A stretch of 60,808 nucleotides of DNA from CAIKLP01 sp039798705 (GTDB taxonomy: Bacteria > Bacteroidota > Bacteroidia > Sphingobacteriales > Sphingobacteriaceae). Under the pieces are notes generated by a model that searched no databases, was not told where the DNA came from, and saw only the letters and a program-made list of their open reading frames with translations. Shown one piece after another: positions 1 to 7,999 of the stretch (the stretch's first letter is position 1; each line of letters starts with the position of its first letter). Where the stretch lies: positions 1 through 60,808 of the forward strand of contig JBDKFN010000004.1 of the NCBI GenBank assembly GCA_039798705.1, written 5' to 3'. A program made the translations under genes and the position numbers.

Positions 1-30
1 TTTCTTAATCGCATTTTTATTCTTTATTAA
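1..30 (+). CDS. C-terminal end of an upstream gene (partial)
   Basis: Reading from base 1, nine sense codons (FLNRIFILY) run to a TAA at 28-30, eleven bases before the next start codon. The alternating hydrophobic pattern ending in an aromatic residue resembles the last beta strand of an outer-membrane barrel. Genes for lipoproteins like the next one often follow TonB-dependent receptor genes in Bacteroidota, so an upstream receptor is possible. Too little is present to identify it, and it may be chance. Confidence 0.3.
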   Translation, partial: FLNRIFILY

Positions 31-41
31 AAATCAATTAA

Positions 42-1124
42 ATGTATCGCAAGCTTCTTTTGTTTATTACCATTGCAACAATGTTCCACTCTTGTTCGAC
101 AGACTTTGATGTAACTGCGCCTTATAAAGAAATTCCTGTGGTTTTTGGTATCATCAATAAAGATGATGCCATTCAATATATTAAAATCAATAAAGCATAT
201 TTAAATGACGAAGGTAGCGCGATCATTGCGGGAACTGTACCTGACTCGAATATTTATCCTTATCCAATTGAGGCTAAACTTTACGCAACTTTTTCACCAT
301 TAACAGAATTGAATAACATCAAGTATGTTGATAGCGTTGTATTAGATACCGCACACCTTAACAAAGAAGCTGGTAATTTCAACGCGAATAATTTATTTTA
401 TAAAACGCCAACAAACTTTAAAATAAAATATACAATAGTTAACAGGGATACTACTTGGGCGAATTATCAAATTATAGTGAGAAGAAAATCTGACGGTAAG
501 TTAATTGCAAAATCTCGCACACCTATTGTCGCAGACTTTTTATTTAGCGGCACACAAAATGAAGTTAAATTATATAATCGATTTACTAAACTTTATTTAA
601 ACCATACTTTTAATTGGAGTGGTGCAGTAGGTGGAAAAATGTACACTTCATTTTTACGATTCAGATTTAGAGAAGTCGATGATCTGGCTGGGACATCCGA
701 AGATAAATATGTGGATATGCCTTTGTTTGAAAATATTAAAACAAGTAATTCTAATGGATCTTCGAAAATCTCATATACTTTATCTGGCGAATCTTTCTTT
801 GTCTATTTACAGTCAAAATTAGACCCGCTAACGAGTAGTTCTGCCAGAAGGGAATACATTGCACCTTTGGAGCTTTATTTTAGCGTAGCGGGCGAAGAAT
901 TGACCAAATACATGGAAATAAACAATGGTTCGGGTGGATTAAATGATATTAGGCCGGATTACACAAATATTGAAGGGGGATATGGTATTTTCTCGAGTAG
1001 GATGGGTAAGGTATTCAATCAATTATCTAAGACGAATTTAAGTCAAGATGCAATTTATGCATTGAAAGAAGGTGATATTACTGGTCGTGGAGCCGGAACC
1101 GCTAACGACTTAGGTTTTAGGTAA
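42..1124 (+). CDS. Predicted outer-membrane lipoprotein, DUF4249-like
   Basis: This 360-residue protein has a short signal peptide ending in a lipobox (FHSC, lipidated Cys at residue 18), so it should be a lipoprotein of the outer membrane. After the Cys comes a beta-rich region (PVVFGIIN near residue 33, then Tyr/Asp/Asn-rich strands) with no enzyme motif. The layout resembles DUF4249-type lipoproteins, which commonly sit beside TonB-dependent receptors; that family assignment is from general resemblance only. The ATG at 42 is the only sensible start. A hairpin terminator follows the gene. Function unknown. Confidence 0.7.
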   Translation: MYRKLLLFITIATMFHSCSTDFDVTAPYKEIPVVFGIINKDDAIQYIKINKAYLNDEGSAIIAGTVPDSNIYPYPIEAKLYATFSPLTELNNIKYVDSVVLDTAHLNKEAGNFNANNLFYKTPTNFKIKYTIVNRDTTWANYQIIVRRKSDGKLIAKSRTPIVADFLFSGTQNEVKLYNRFTKLYLNHTFNWSGAVGGKMYTSFLRFRFREVDDLAGTSEDKYVDMPLFENIKTSNSNGSSKISYTLSGESFFVYLQSKLDPLTSSSARREYIAPLELYFSVAGEELTKYMEINNGSGGLNDIRPDYTNIEGGYGIFSSRMGKVFNQLSKTNLSQDAIYALKEGDITGRGAGTANDLGFR

Positions 1125-1166
1125 GCTTCTTGATAATAAACATTCAACTGACATTCAATTTATGAC

Positions 1167-1196
1167 AAAACGACACCGAAAGATGTCGTTTTTTTT
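1167..1196 (+). terminator. Intrinsic terminator after the lipoprotein gene
   Basis: A nine-base arm (AAAACGACA, 1167-1175) pairs with TGTCGTTTT (1184-1192) across an eight-base loop and runs into a T tract. It lies 42 bases after the lipoprotein stop and upstream of the dnaK promoter region. Confidence 0.8.
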
Positions 1197-1215
1197 ATGC
1201 AATTAGCTGAATTGT

Positions 1216-1255
1216 CGGAAAAACAGTCAGTTTTTCGGGTTGGCACAAGCATTGT
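1216..1255 (+). promoter_or_regulatory. dnaK control region: inverted repeat plus sigma-54-like element
   Basis: Inverted repeat GAAAAAC-agtca-GTTTTTC (1218-1236, with a further C-G pair at 1216/1238) is followed by TTGGCAC (1240-1246) and TTGT (1252-1255). The spacing GG-N10-GT matches the -24/-12 layout of sigma-54 promoters, with GT in place of the usual GC at -12. No TAnnTTTG box is visible between here and the dnaK start at 1293. A sigma-54 start would give a leader of about 26 bases. This is a motif match only. Confidence 0.4.
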
Positions 1256-1292
1256 ATATCAATAGGAAATTGAACAAAATAAATTCAAGTAT

Positions 1293-3203
1293 ATGTCAAA
1301 AATTATCGGAATCGATTTAGGAACAACGAACTCATGCGTTGCCGTAATGGAAGGAAATGAGCCAGTAGTAATTCCAAATTCAGAAGGAAAACGTACAACA
1401 CCATCTATTGTGTCTTTCGCAGACAATGGTGAACGTAAAATTGGTGATCCAGCAAAAAGACAAGCGATCACAAACCCACGCAAAACGATTTATTCTATTA
1501 AACGTTTTATGGGAAGTTCTTTTAGCGAAGTTTCAAAAGAAGCAGAAAGAGTTCCCTATGCTGTAGTAAAAGGAGACAACAATACACCGCGTGTTCAAAT
1601 TGACGACCGCATGTATACGCCTCAAGAATTATCTGCGATGATTTTGCAGAAAATGAAAAAAACAGCAGAAGATTATTTGGGGTATGAGGTAAAGGAAGCG
1701 GTTGTTACTGTTCCAGCATACTTCAACGATGCTCAAAGACAAGCGACTAAAGAAGCGGGTGAAATTGCAGGTTTAACTGTAAAAAGAATTATCAACGAGC
1801 CTACTGCTGCGGCATTGGCTTATGGTTTTGATAAATCACAAAAAGATATGAAAATTGTTGTGTTCGACTGTGGTGGTGGAACACATGACGTTTCGGTATT
1901 AGAATTAGGTGGTGGTGTATTCGAAGTAAAATCTACTGATGGAGACACGCATTTAGGTGGTGATGATTTTGACCATGTAATTATTGACTGGTTAGCAGAC
2001 GAATTTAAAGCAGAAGAAAACATTGATTTGAAAAAAGATCCAATGGCTTTACAACGTTTAAAAGAAGCTGCTGAAAAAGCAAAAATTGAATTATCATCAA
2101 CTACACAATCAGAAATTAATTTACCATATGTAACTGCAGTTGATGGTGTACCTAAACATTTAGTGCGCACATTGACAAGAGCGAAATTTGAATCATTAGC
2201 TGATTCATTAATTAAACGTACAATTGAGCCTTGTAAATCAGCATTGAAAAACGCAGGGTTATCTACTTCAGATATTGACGAAGTAATTTTAGTTGGTGGA
2301 TCAACTCGTATTCCAGCGATTCAAGAAGCGGTAGAGAAATTTTTTGGCAAAGCACCTTCTAAAGGGGTTAACCCTGACGAAGTAGTAGCAATTGGTGCTG
2401 CAATTCAAGGTGGTGTTTTAACAGGTGATGTTAAAGATGTATTGTTGTTAGACGTTACGCCTCTTTCTTTAGGTATTGAAACAATGGGTGGTGTATTCAC
2501 TAGATTAATCGAATCAAACACAACCATTCCATCTAAAAAATCGGAAGTATTTTCAACTGCATCAGATCAACAACCGTCGGTAGAAATCCATGTATTACAA
2601 GGTGAGCGCCCTATGGCAAATCAAAATAGAACCATTGGTCGTTTCCACTTAGATGGAATTCCACCAGCTCCTAGAGGTGTTCCACAAATTGAAGTAACAT
2701 TTGACATTGATGCCAATGGTATTTTAAATGTGAGCGCAAAAGACAAGGGAACAGGTAAGGAGCAAAAAATTCGCATCGAAGCAAGTTCTGGATTATCTGA
2801 TGATGATATTCAAAAGATGAAACGAGAAGCGGAAGAAAATGCAGAAGCAGATCGTAAGGCAAAAGAGGAAGCTGATTTAATTAACGGTGCAGATTCATTG
2901 ATTTTCACTACTGAAAAACAATTAAAAGAATATGGAGATAAATTATCTGCAACTAATAAAGAAGCAATCGAAGGTGCACTTGCAAAATTAAAAGAAGCGC
3001 ACACTGCTAAAAACTTTGAAGAGTTAGCGACAGCACAAGAGGCTTTGAATGCCGCTTGGACTGCAGCTTCGGAAGAATTATACAAAGCAACACAAGAAGC
3101 AGGCGCTGCGGGTGCAAATCCAGATGCAAGTGCAAGTGGAGGAGCTGATGACAATGTTCAAGATGTAAACTTTGAAGAAGTCAAAGAAGACGACGCGAAA
3201 TAA
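1293..3203 (+). CDS. dnaK: Molecular chaperone DnaK (Hsp70)
   Basis: DnaK is the ATP-dependent cytosolic Hsp70 that binds unfolded polypeptides together with DnaJ and GrpE. The 636 residues have the full family layout: N-terminal ATPase domain beginning IGIDLGTTNSCVAVMEG, the adenosine motif VGGSTRIPAIQ near residue 335, linker DVLLLDVTPLSLG near 385, substrate-binding domain, helical lid and an acidic Gly/Ala-rich tail ending EEVKEDDAK. The second phosphate motif, usually DLGGGTFD, reads DCGGGTHD (about residues 192-199). No dnaJ or grpE is adjacent; the gene stands alone between terminators. The unusual promoter region suggests stress control. Confidence 0.98.
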   Translation: MSKIIGIDLGTTNSCVAVMEGNEPVVIPNSEGKRTTPSIVSFADNGERKIGDPAKRQAITNPRKTIYSIKRFMGSSFSEVSKEAERVPYAVVKGDNNTPRVQIDDRMYTPQELSAMILQKMKKTAEDYLGYEVKEAVVTVPAYFNDAQRQATKEAGEIAGLTVKRIINEPTAAALAYGFDKSQKDMKIVVFDCGGGTHDVSVLELGGGVFEVKSTDGDTHLGGDDFDHVIIDWLADEFKAEENIDLKKDPMALQRLKEAAEKAKIELSSTTQSEINLPYVTAVDGVPKHLVRTLTRAKFESLADSLIKRTIEPCKSALKNAGLSTSDIDEVILVGGSTRIPAIQEAVEKFFGKAPSKGVNPDEVVAIGAAIQGGVLTGDVKDVLLLDVTPLSLGIETMGGVFTRLIESNTTIPSKKSEVFSTASDQQPSVEIHVLQGERPMANQNRTIGRFHLDGIPPAPRGVPQIEVTFDIDANGILNVSAKDKGTGKEQKIRIEASSGLSDDDIQKMKREAEENAEADRKAKEEADLINGADSLIFTTEKQLKEYGDKLSATNKEAIEGALAKLKEAHTAKNFEELATAQEALNAAWTAASEELYKATQEAGAAGANPDASASGGADDNVQDVNFEEVKEDDAK

Positions 3204-3221
3204 TTCAAAAATTTAATGCAT

Positions 3222-3253
3222 AAAAAAAGCCTCCAACATTGGAGGCTTTTTTT
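3222..3253. terminator. Bidirectional terminator between dnaK and the M13 peptidase gene
   Basis: GCCTCCAA (3229-3236) pairs with TTGGAGGC (3239-3246), flanked by seven A on the left and seven T on the right, so it can end transcription on both strands. The two genes converge here; the minus-strand stop codon begins just after it. Confidence 0.85.
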
Positions 3254-3254
3254 A

Positions 3255-5285
3255 TTACCATATTTTAATTCTTTGCGCTTCATCTCGCCACATCTTATCT
3301 CCTTTTTTAATGTCAAATGCTTTAAAGAATTCATCGATATTAACGACCGGCCCATTCACCCTGAACTCACTTGGTGAATGCACATCACTCATTATTTGAC
3401 GCGCTAAATTCTCTGGTCTTCTGTTAACCATCCAAGCATAACCATAAGCTAAGAAGTAGCGCTGATCAGCTGTTAAGCCATTGATCATTTCGTTGTTTTT
3501 TCCTTGTTTGGTTTTTTTGAATGCTTCATATCCCATAACTACACCACCTAAATCTGCAATATTTTCACCTTGTGTTGCTTCGCCATTTACATGCATGCTA
3601 TCCAAAACGGTATAAGCACTGTATTGCGCAACTATCGCTTTTGTTTTAGCGGTAAATTTTTCTCGGTCTTCTTTAGTCCACCAATCTCTGAGGTTTCCGT
3701 TCTCGTCATATTGACTTCCTTGGTCATCAAAGCCATGGGTAATTTCATGTCCAAAAGTTGAACCGCCTATGATGCCATATAATACTGCATCGTCTGGCAT
3801 CTGCCCTTCAAAGCCGGGTACAATAATGTTACATGCAGGCACTACAATTTCGTTATCAACTGGGTTGTAATATGCATTGTAAGTCTGTGGGGTCATGTCC
3901 CACTCTGTTCTATCAACTGGTTTGCCATATTTTTGAATGCTTCTTTCAAAAGACCATTGGTTGATGCTTTTTATGTTTGCTAAATATCCGTCACGTGTAA
4001 TGTTTACACTAGAAAGGTCTTTCCATTTATCTGGGTAACCAACTTTCATGTTTACTTTAGCCAACTTGCTCAGTGCTTTCGTTTTTGTTTCGGCAGACAT
4101 CCACGTTAAGTTTTTAATGTGTTCTGCATAAACAGTGCGAATATTCTCACCAATTTCTAGTAGTTTTTCTTTAGTGCCTTTTGGTAAATAATTGGCAACA
4201 TAAATTTGCCCAACCAATTCTCCTAACGCTCCATCTGTTTGCTCTACAATTCTTTTGTAGCGCGGCTTCTGGCTTTTAGTGCCAGACATCGTGCTGCTAT
4301 AAAAATTAAAATTAGCGGTTTCGAAGTCTTTGTTTAAATAGGAAGCGTAATTGTTTAATAAATTCCAAGTAAGGTATGCTTGCCAATCAGCGATACTAAA
4401 TTTTTTCAAAGTCTCTTGTAAAGCAGCAACGAATTCTGGTTGACCTACAATTATACTATCAACTTTTGTCAATCCATAAGCATTTAAAATATTTTCAAAC
4501 GAGATATTTTTACTCAATGCGGAAACCTGTCCAACAGACATTTTGTTATAGTTCTTGTATGGGTCGCGGGTGTCTGCTAATTTTCTACTAGCCTTTGCCA
4601 AGGCTGTTTCAATTTGGAATACTGCATTGCTTTTGTTTTTTGCGCTTGCATCGTTTTCGCCTGCCAATACAAAAATAGTTGCTATGTGTTTTTGATAAGC
4701 AGTGCGAATCTGATTCGTTCTAGCATCTGTATTGAAATAGTAATCTCTATCTGGAAGACCTAAGCCACCTTGGTATAATGAGATTGCAAATTCACTAGAT
4801 TTTTTATCGTCTCTACCTACAAAAAGATTAAACAATGGAGCCACGCCAATTTTATTTAAAGCCGCCACATTTTGCATAACACCGCTTAGGTCTTTAATGG
4901 CTGCGATTTGTGTAAGCTCTTGTTGTAATGGCTGAACGCCAAGTTTTTCAATGGTAACAGTATCCATACCACTAGCATAAAAGTCACCAATTTTTTGTTC
5001 GTTGCTTCCTTTTTCTGCATTAGTTTGCGCTGCTGCTTTTTGACAAATATTAAACACTGCACTATTGATGGTGTCCTGAATAGTTCTGAAAATTCCATTG
5101 CTATTTTCCGTATTGGGAATAGGATTGTTTTTAAACCAACCATTGTTTGCATAAAGAAAAAAGTTTTCTCCTGCTGTAACAGTGCTGTCTATGTGTTGTA
5201 CAATTGGATCTTTTGATTTGTCAATTGTTTTATTGGCGCAAGACGCAATGAATAGCATCAAGGCAAAATAACTTAGTTTTTTCAT
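3255..5285 (-). CDS. M13 family zinc metallopeptidase, lipoprotein
   Basis: A 676-residue neprilysin/PepO-type endopeptidase that cleaves peptides outside the inner membrane. A signal peptide ends in a lipobox (IASC, Cys near 16), so it should be membrane-anchored. The catalytic zinc motif is HEITH in TFGHEITHGFDDQG (about residue 513), and the third ligand lies in GENIADLGG about 60 residues later; a typical M13 C-terminal motif (NRRPENLARQIMSDVHSP) is present. Length fits the family. It is the last gene of the minus-strand operon, four bases after the M42 gene, and probably helps break down peptides for that operon's amino-acid catabolism. Confidence 0.93.
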   Translation of the reverse strand: MKKLSYFALMLFIASCANKTIDKSKDPIVQHIDSTVTAGENFFLYANNGWFKNNPIPNTENSNGIFRTIQDTINSAVFNICQKAAAQTNAEKGSNEQKIGDFYASGMDTVTIEKLGVQPLQQELTQIAAIKDLSGVMQNVAALNKIGVAPLFNLFVGRDDKKSSEFAISLYQGGLGLPDRDYYFNTDARTNQIRTAYQKHIATIFVLAGENDASAKNKSNAVFQIETALAKASRKLADTRDPYKNYNKMSVGQVSALSKNISFENILNAYGLTKVDSIIVGQPEFVAALQETLKKFSIADWQAYLTWNLLNNYASYLNKDFETANFNFYSSTMSGTKSQKPRYKRIVEQTDGALGELVGQIYVANYLPKGTKEKLLEIGENIRTVYAEHIKNLTWMSAETKTKALSKLAKVNMKVGYPDKWKDLSSVNITRDGYLANIKSINQWSFERSIQKYGKPVDRTEWDMTPQTYNAYYNPVDNEIVVPACNIIVPGFEGQMPDDAVLYGIIGGSTFGHEITHGFDDQGSQYDENGNLRDWWTKEDREKFTAKTKAIVAQYSAYTVLDSMHVNGEATQGENIADLGGVVMGYEAFKKTKQGKNNEMINGLTADQRYFLAYGYAWMVNRRPENLARQIMSDVHSPSEFRVNGPVVNIDEFFKAFDIKKGDKMWRDEAQRIKIW

Positions 5286-5289
5286 TTCT

Positions 5290-6420
5290 CTATTTTAAAT
5301 ATTTAAAATCTTGACCATTTTTAATGACCAATAATGATTCGTAAATCAACTGAATTACATTTTCTACGTCTTCTTTGTGAATCATTTCAACGGTAGTATG
5401 CATATAGCGCAAAGGCAATGAAATCAAGGCTGACACAACACCGTCGTTAGAATAGGCAAATGCGTCTGTATCTGTTCCTGTTGACCTTGAAGATGCTTGT
5501 CTTTGGAAAGGAATGTTATTTTTTTCCGCAGTTTCAATGATAAGTTTATTTAAATTTAATTGCACTGCAGGAGCATAAGAAACGACTGGACCTTTGCCAC
5601 AAGCTAAATCACCTTGCGTTATTCTACTAATCATTGGAGTAGTCGTATCATGTGTTACATCCGTAACAATGGCAACGTTTGGTTTAATTTTATGCGCAAT
5701 CATTTCGGCGCCTCTTAAACCAATTTCTTCTTGTACTGAATTGACAATGTATAAACCAAAAGGCAATTTCTTTTTGTTCTCTTTTAACAACCTTGCAACC
5801 TCTGCAATCATGAAACCACCAGCTCTATTGTCGAGTGCTCTTCCTACATAATAACGGTCGTTCAGCGTCATGAATTCGTCTACGAATGTAACTACACAAC
5901 CAACATGTATTCCTTTTTTCTCAACTTCTTCTTTCGTTACACAGCCACAATCAATGAAGATATTTTTTAAAGAAGGGTTTTCTTCTTTTTCGCCACTTCT
6001 TGTATGAATAGCAGGCCATCCAAACACGCCATTTACTATGCCTTTGTCGGTATGAATATTTACGCGCATTGAAGGTGCAATTTGATGATCAGAACCACCA
6101 TTGCGAATAACATAGATTAAACCATCGTTTGTAATATAATTGACATACCAAGAAATTTCGTCAGCGTGTGCTTCAATGACTACTTTATATGGTGCTTTGG
6201 GATTTATAATTCCAACAGCAGTTCCATAATTATCTACATAAGTTTCATCTACCAAAGGACGAATATAATCTAGCCAAATTTTTTGACCACTTTTTTCGTA
6301 TGAAGTAGGGGAAGCGTTGTTGATGTATTTTTCAAAAAATGCAATCGACTTTGGAGTCGTTACAACTTTTGTTTTGCTTGCTGTTTTTGCTGCAGGCTTA
6401 GCGGTAGTTTTTTTTGCCAT
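5290..6420 (-). CDS. M42 family aminopeptidase
   Basis: A 376-residue cytosolic dinuclear metallo-aminopeptidase (FrvX/PepA-like), expected to form large hollow oligomers that trim peptides. Candidate metal ligands and catalytic residues lie in VIEAHADEISW, RALDNRAGG, SVQEEIGLRGA (catalytic Glu), IVTDVTHD and RYMHTTVEM, in the M42 order. The first 25 residues are a Lys/Ala/Thr-rich extension (MAKKTTAKPAAKTASK) outside the catalytic domain; an internal start cannot be excluded. It sits between the acyl-CoA carboxylase and M13 peptidase genes with gaps of 13 and 4 bases, so it is very likely co-transcribed. Confidence 0.93.
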   Translation of the reverse strand: MAKKTTAKPAAKTASKTKVVTTPKSIAFFEKYINNASPTSYEKSGQKIWLDYIRPLVDETYVDNYGTAVGIINPKAPYKVVIEAHADEISWYVNYITNDGLIYVIRNGGSDHQIAPSMRVNIHTDKGIVNGVFGWPAIHTRSGEKEENPSLKNIFIDCGCVTKEEVEKKGIHVGCVVTFVDEFMTLNDRYYVGRALDNRAGGFMIAEVARLLKENKKKLPFGLYIVNSVQEEIGLRGAEMIAHKIKPNVAIVTDVTHDTTTPMISRITQGDLACGKGPVVSYAPAVQLNLNKLIIETAEKNNIPFQRQASSRSTGTDTDAFAYSNDGVVSALISLPLRYMHTTVEMIHKEDVENVIQLIYESLLVIKNGQDFKYLK

Positions 6421-6433
6421 GGTTTTTTATTTT

Positions 6434-7975
6434 TTACAATGGAATGTTTCCATGTTTTTTTCTTGGGTTTTTAACGGCTTTGTTTTCTAGCATTTTAAAT
6501 GCTTTAATTAATTTGTTTCTAGTTTCTGCAGGTTCAATTACTTCGTCTACAAAGCCTCTTTCTGCTGCCCTGTATGGGTTTGCAAATAGGTCTGAATATT
6601 GTTTTTCTTTTTCGAGCCATTTCGCTTGCGAATCACTTGCTTCTGAAATTTCTTTTTTGAAAATAATTTCTGCTGCACCTTTTGCACCCATTACGGCAAT
6701 TTCTGCACTAGGCCAAGCGTAATTCATGTCTGCTCCAATATGTTTTGAATTCATTACATCATAAGCGCCGCCATAAGCTTTTCTTGTGATGACTGTAATG
6801 CGAGGAACGGTTGCTTCGCTAAATGCATATAATAATTTGGCGCCATTGGTGATAATGGCGTTCCATTCTTGGTCGGTGCCTGGTAAAAATCCAGGAACAT
6901 CTTCAAATACCAATAATGGAATGTTGAAACAGTCGCAGAATCTAACAAACCTTGCTGCTTTAACAGATGCATTGTTATCTAAAACACCGGCTAAGAACAT
7001 CGGTTGATTCGCAACAATCCCAATACTTTTGCCAGCTAATCGTCCAAAACCAACTACAATATTTTCTGCGTAGTTTTTATGTACTTCTAAGAAAGAATCC
7101 GCATCAATTACTTCTTCAATTACTTCTCGAATATCGTAAGGTTGATTTGCGTTTTCTGGTATAATCGAATTTAACTTAATTCTTGTTTCGTTAGCAGATT
7201 CGTAAGGAACACTAGGCGCGCTTTCATCACAATTTTGTGGCATAAAGCTCAACAATTTTTTGATATGCTCAATACATTCAATTTCGTTTGCGCAAGCGAA
7301 CTGTGTAACTCCAGACTTAGTAGAATGGGTTGATGCGCCGCCTAATTCTTCTGCGCTTACTTCTTCGTGTGTAACTGTTTTTACAACATTGGGTCCGGTA
7401 ACAAACATGTAAGAAGTGTTTTCAACCATCAATATAAAATCGGTGATTGCAGGAGAATATACTGCACCTCCAGCACATGGTCCCATAATGCCAGATAATT
7501 GAGGTATAACTCCAGATGCCATCGTGTTGCGATAAAAGATATCAGCGTAACCCCCAAGTGACACTACGCCTTCTTGAATACGCGCTCCACCAGAATCGTT
7601 GAGTCCAATTAAAGGCGCACCATTTTGAAGCGCCAAGTCCATGATTCTGCAAATCTTTTCAGCATGTGTCTCTGAAAGTGATCCACCAAAAACAGTAAAG
7701 TCTTGAGAAAAAATATAAGTTAATCGACCGTTGATGGTGCCGTAGCCTGTCACTACACCGTCTCCTAGATATTGTTCGTTTTCTAATCCGAAATCTTTAG
7801 AGCGATGGGTAACCATCATGCCAATTTCTTCGAAAGAACCTTCGTCAACTAAAAAGTGAATGCGTTCTCGCGCAGTTAATTTTCCTTTTTTATGTTGTGC
7901 GTCAATTCTTGCTTGGCCGCCACCTAAAAGCGCTTCCGCTTTTTTATCATTTAATATTGTTAGTTTCTTTTCCAT
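6434..7975 (-). CDS. pccB: Acyl-CoA (propionyl-CoA type) carboxylase carboxyltransferase subunit
   Basis: The 513-residue carboxyltransferase (beta) subunit moves carboxyl groups from biotin to acyl-CoA, most likely propionyl-CoA, making methylmalonyl-CoA. Both crotonase-like halves are present: the N-terminal half with GLNDSGGARIQEG and GPCAGGAVYSPA, the C-terminal half with FEDVPGFLPGTDQEW and KAYGGAYDVM. The N terminus, including KGKLTARERIHFLVDEGSFEE, is standard. The biotin carboxylase/carrier subunit is not in this window. Its place after pruA points to amino-acid breakdown (Val, Ile, Met, Thr giving propionyl-CoA). Substrate choice among propionyl-, methylcrotonyl- and acetyl-CoA is inferred. 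Confidence 0.93.
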   Translation of the reverse strand: MEKKLTILNDKKAEALLGGGQARIDAQHKKGKLTARERIHFLVDEGSFEEIGMMVTHRSKDFGLENEQYLGDGVVTGYGTINGRLTYIFSQDFTVFGGSLSETHAEKICRIMDLALQNGAPLIGLNDSGGARIQEGVVSLGGYADIFYRNTMASGVIPQLSGIMGPCAGGAVYSPAITDFILMVENTSYMFVTGPNVVKTVTHEEVSAEELGGASTHSTKSGVTQFACANEIECIEHIKKLLSFMPQNCDESAPSVPYESANETRIKLNSIIPENANQPYDIREVIEEVIDADSFLEVHKNYAENIVVGFGRLAGKSIGIVANQPMFLAGVLDNNASVKAARFVRFCDCFNIPLLVFEDVPGFLPGTDQEWNAIITNGAKLLYAFSEATVPRITVITRKAYGGAYDVMNSKHIGADMNYAWPSAEIAVMGAKGAAEIIFKKEISEASDSQAKWLEKEKQYSDLFANPYRAAERGFVDEVIEPAETRNKLIKAFKMLENKAVKNPRKKHGNIPL

Positions 7976-7999
7976 TTAATCTTGCTTAAAAAAAAATAA

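Noticed and set aside
1820..3154. Antisense ORFs opposite dnaK
   Set aside because: They mirror dnaK codon periodicity and match no protein family; shadows of the real gene.
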